A stretch of DNA of 7,601 nucleotides from Trebonia sp035294225 (GTDB taxonomy: Bacteria > Actinomycetota > Actinomycetes > Streptosporangiales > Streptosporangiaceae), in NCBI GenBank assembly GCA_035294225.1, contig DATGLH010000043.1:1-7601 (forward strand), given 5' to 3'. The notes beneath the pieces are model-generated. The model was not told the origin of the DNA and searched no databases. It saw only the letters and a program-made list of their open reading frames with translations. A program made the position numbers and the translations under genes. Below, piece after piece: positions 6,601 through 7,601 of the stretch (position 1 is its first letter; each line of letters opens with the position of its first letter).

Positions 6601-7207
6601 CATCCCCGTCCTCGCGCACGTGGCGGGAGATCCGGGCGGCGCCGCCGGGGACCGCCTCGCGGCGCTGCGGGCCGCCTACCGGACGCTTGAGCTGCTGCCC
6701 TCCCTCGATGACCTCCGCGAGCGCATCACGACGCGCCTGGCCGCGGCGCAGCCGGGCCAGGCGCCGGCGCCGGCCGTCATCGGCGCGGTCCCCGCGGTCC
6801 CCGCGGCCGCCGGGGCCAGCCGCCCGGGCCTGCGCGGCAAGCGCGTCCTGGTGGTCGACGACGACGCGCGCAACGTGTTCGCGATCACCAGCGCGCTGGA
6901 ACTGCACGGCGTGCAGGTGATGTGCGCGGCCGACGGGCAGCAGGGCATCGGCGCGCTGCTCGCCGCGCCGCAGACCGACCTCATCCTGATGGACGTCATG
7001 ATGCCTGGAATGGACGGCTACGCCGCGATGGCCGCGATCCGCCAGATGCCGCAGTTCGCGCAGCTGCCGATCATCGCGGTCACCGCCAGGGCCATGCCCG
7101 GCGACCGGGACAAGAGCCTGGCCGCGGGCGCCAGCGACTACGTCACCAAGCCGGTGGACACCGAGGAGCTGCTCGACTGCATGGAGCGCTGGCTGCCGGG
7201 TTCCTGA
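3689..7207 (+). CDS. Soluble poly-HAMP hybrid histidine kinase (HAMP x7-GAF-HisKA-HATPase-REC)
   Basis: 1172 residues from GTG 3689. Residues about 16-337 are seven HAMP-like units alternating in two types with a 92-residue double period (canonical type near 16, 108, 200 and 292). A GAF domain follows at about 360-500, then a charged coiled coil at 505-580. The HisKA H-box MSHELRTPLN places the phospho-acceptor at H593. The ATPase has the N box (N709, N713), G1 box DTGIGI (D752) and GGTGLGLS. After a repetitive linker (about 820-890) comes a degenerate receiver (about 893-1015), lacking the N-terminal acidic pair and the conserved Lys, then an intact receiver at 1050-1168 with D1057/D1058, phospho-Asp D1102, T1132 and K1154. 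There is no signal peptide or membrane segment, so it should act in the cytoplasm. The architecture resembles fungal group III (Nik1/Os-1) kinases and actinobacterial OsaA-like kinases. No output domain or adjacent response regulator is seen, so the target of the phosphate is unknown. Confidence 0.93.
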   Translation: MTDVDHQRPRLDRSALEQLLAGLTAVRGGDFSTRLAPAGDPLLDEIAIVFNGMADQLDQFTSEVTRVAREVGTEGKLGGQAHVPGVSGTWKDLTDSVNAMAGNLTTQVRNIAQVATAVAKGDLTQKIAVDARGEILELKTTINTMVDQLSAFADEVTRVAREVGTQGNLGGQAVVRGVSGTWKDLTDNVNSMADNLTSQVRNIALVTTAVAQGDLTKKIDVDARGEILELKTTINTMVDQLSAFASEVTRVAREVGREGKLGGQAEVEGVSGTWKRLTENVNELAGNLTRQVRAIAAVTSAVAAGDLTQSISVEAEGEVAELKDNINAMVKSLRETVQASQEQDWLKTNLASIGSMLQGHRDLEVVAELIMEELAPLLGAQHGAFFLAEESDGEARLRLIAGYGLRADKDAPIQYRIGQSLIGQVARSKRAIVVDNLPPGYIKVSSGLGDAAPTSLAVVPLTFEDRVLGVMELASFTKFTRIQLDFLQQLTETLGVSVNAIIANSRTDALLKESQRLTAELQARSAELQARSEELQRSNADLEEKAALLAAQKQDIETKNAEIERARAEIEERARQLALASQYKSQFLANMSHELRTPLNSLLILARLLAQNPGRNLTAKQVEYAHVIYSAGSDLLQLINDILDLSKVEAGRMDIHAERFPLSALVEDLQATFRPLTAEKGLDFNVEIGASAPTELVTDRQRLRQVLGNLLSNAVKFTEQGSVTLRVRASSMPDAPASGDADASVVAFAVTDTGIGIAPENLAVIFGAFQQGDGTLSRRYGGTGLGLSIASEVSALLGGRITAESDLGRGSTFTLYVPSVLPDTAPDTVPSSAAADEVTPPDMVTAADMVTAAGGRDGAADALDALDALDALEDAGEPAAPVPVPAGPSPLDQGVLVFEGASGGLLTLLAHSAVSDLGDISGTTRVSTATSPAAGVAMLAAEPFRCVVADLSLPSALEFLEQVQEKPELRDIPVLAHVAGDPGGAAGDRLAALRAAYRTLELLPSLDDLRERITTRLAAAQPGQAPAPAVIGAVPAVPAAAGASRPGLRGKRVLVVDDDARNVFAITSALELHGVQVMCAADGQQGIGALLAAPQTDLILMDVMMPGMDGYAAMAAIRQMPQFAQLPIIAVTARAMPGDRDKSLAAGASDYVTKPVDTEELLDCMERWLPGS
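4076..4423 (+). repeat. 72-bp perfect direct repeat between two HAMP units
   Basis: Positions 4076-4147 and 4352-4423 are identical over 72 bp (24 codons, offset 276 bp or 92 codons). Identity includes third positions and a CTA leucine codon that is rare in such GC-rich coding DNA. Flanking parts of the same repeats differ at many silent and replacement sites, so this tract looks recently homogenised by gene conversion or duplication. Confidence 0.9.
6194..6304 (+). repeat. In-frame 18-bp and 9-bp tandem repeats in the kinase linker
   Basis: Two perfect 18-bp units (DMVTAA) at 6212-6247 are preceded by a diverged unit at 6194-6211. At 6269-6304 four 9-bp units encode DAL four times. Both sets are multiples of three and lie in the acidic, Ala-rich linker between the ATPase domain and the degenerate receiver, consistent with slippage in an unconstrained flexible linker. 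Confidence 0.85.
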
Positions 7208-7284
7208 CCGGCCGTTAAGGCGTAGGCCACCGCCCGTTCGGGATGATGGGCGCGTGCACCGGACGGCTGGGGGGCGGGACCGCG
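7208..7284. other. Short convergent intergenic region
   Basis: 77 bp separate the stops of the converging kinase and WhiB-like genes. Only weak stems are visible, such as CCCG-TT-CGGG near 7232-7241, with no T-tract, so I cannot name a terminator. Confidence 0.6.
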
Positions 7285-7584
7285 TCAGGAGGCGCGGCTC
7301 GCGGCCGGCTGTTCCGCCCAGGACCGGCGGACCCGGCGGCGCGCGCGCTGCCGCCTGAAGCGGATCCGCTCCTCCGGGGTGGTGCCGCCCCATATGCCGT
7401 GCACCTCTCCGGTCCGCATCGCGAAGTCGAGGCACTGCTGCCGGACCCGGCAGCCGGCGCAGATCCGCTGCGCCATCGTGACCTGCCTGGCGGCGACGGC
7501 GCCGACGGCGATGGGAAAGAACAGGTCAGGGTCGGCGGAAAGGCACGCGCCTGCCGCGCGCCAGTCGGTGGCGTGATCGGTCAT
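7285..7584 (-). CDS. WhiB-like (Wbl) iron-sulfur transcription factor
   Basis: 99 residues from ATG 7584-7582 to TGA 7287-7285, a normal length for a small Wbl protein. The four cluster-binding cysteines are C14, C42, C45 and C51 (C-X27-C-X2-C-X5-C), followed by the family's turn motif GIWGG (63-67) and TTPEER, then a very basic tail (RRQRARRRVRR) of the type that contacts DNA. Wbl proteins are found in actinobacteria and their phages. They carry a [4Fe-4S] cluster sensitive to O2 or NO, and many work by binding region 4 of the principal sigma factor. Which Wbl subclass this is cannot be settled from sequence alone, so no gene symbol is given. It converges on the kinase gene and is transcribed from outside the right edge. 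Confidence 0.93.
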   Translation of the reverse strand: MTDHATDWRAAGACLSADPDLFFPIAVGAVAARQVTMAQRICAGCRVRQQCLDFAMRTGEVHGIWGGTTPEERIRFRRQRARRRVRRSWAEQPAASRAS

Positions 7585-7590
7585 CTGGCG

Positions 7591-7594
7591 TCCT
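7591..7594 (-). promoter_or_regulatory. Shine-Dalgarno of the WhiB-like gene
   Basis: AGGA on the - strand (complement of TCCT) lies 6 nt before ATG 7584-7582, supporting that start. The promoter lies beyond the window. Confidence 0.75.
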
Positions 7595-7601
7595 AACGGG
7601 C

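Noticed and set aside
5291..7435. Long - strand reading frame of 714 codons opposite the kinase
   Set aside because: It lies antisense to the HisKA, ATPase and receiver domains, which have clear motifs; its composition is typical of a shadow.

Overview
The window is very GC-rich DNA with strong G/C bias at third codon positions. It carries a WhiB-like iron-sulfur protein and an ANTAR/GAF/PAS/PP2C phosphatase, so it is almost certainly chromosomal DNA of a high-GC actinobacterium (Streptomyces/Actinomadura-like; the genus cannot be fixed from sequence alone).

Left edge to about 900: the 3' end of a CsoR/FrmR-family (DUF156) sensor repressor on the + strand converges on a small DUF1330-family gene on the - strand. 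A 31-bp direct repeat spans the junction. Upstream of the DUF1330 gene (554-882) there is no clear gene, but there is a strong Shine-Dalgarno with a 21-codon leader ORF that overlaps the DUF1330 start, a perfect 38-bp AT-rich palindrome, and a block of 21-bp tandem repeats.

Centre, 883-7207: two large divergent signalling genes fill most of the window. On the - strand is an ANTAR-GAF-PAS-PAS-PP2C (SpoIIE/RsbU-type) serine/threonine phosphatase. Its C-terminus runs past the catalytic domain into GC hairpin repeats. On the + strand is a soluble hybrid histidine kinase with seven alternating HAMP-like units, then GAF, coiled coil, HisKA, HATPase, a degenerate receiver and an intact receiver. They share an intergenic region of about 277 bp. 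This arrangement recalls, from memory, the osaA/osaC osmoadaptation locus of Streptomyces coelicolor: a poly-HAMP hybrid kinase next to a PP2C-type regulator of a SigB-like anti-sigma pathway. That link is inference. No separate response regulator or sigma/anti-sigma gene is visible here.

Right edge: a complete WhiB-like gene on the - strand converges on the kinase gene, with a good ribosome binding site at the window end.

The best second-look items are the 38-bp palindrome, the read-through tail of the phosphatase (a one-base difference at a TTA codon would end the protein exactly at the PP2C domain), the unusual ANTAR-phosphatase/poly-HAMP kinase pair, and a 72-bp tract of perfect nucleotide identity between two HAMP repeats.
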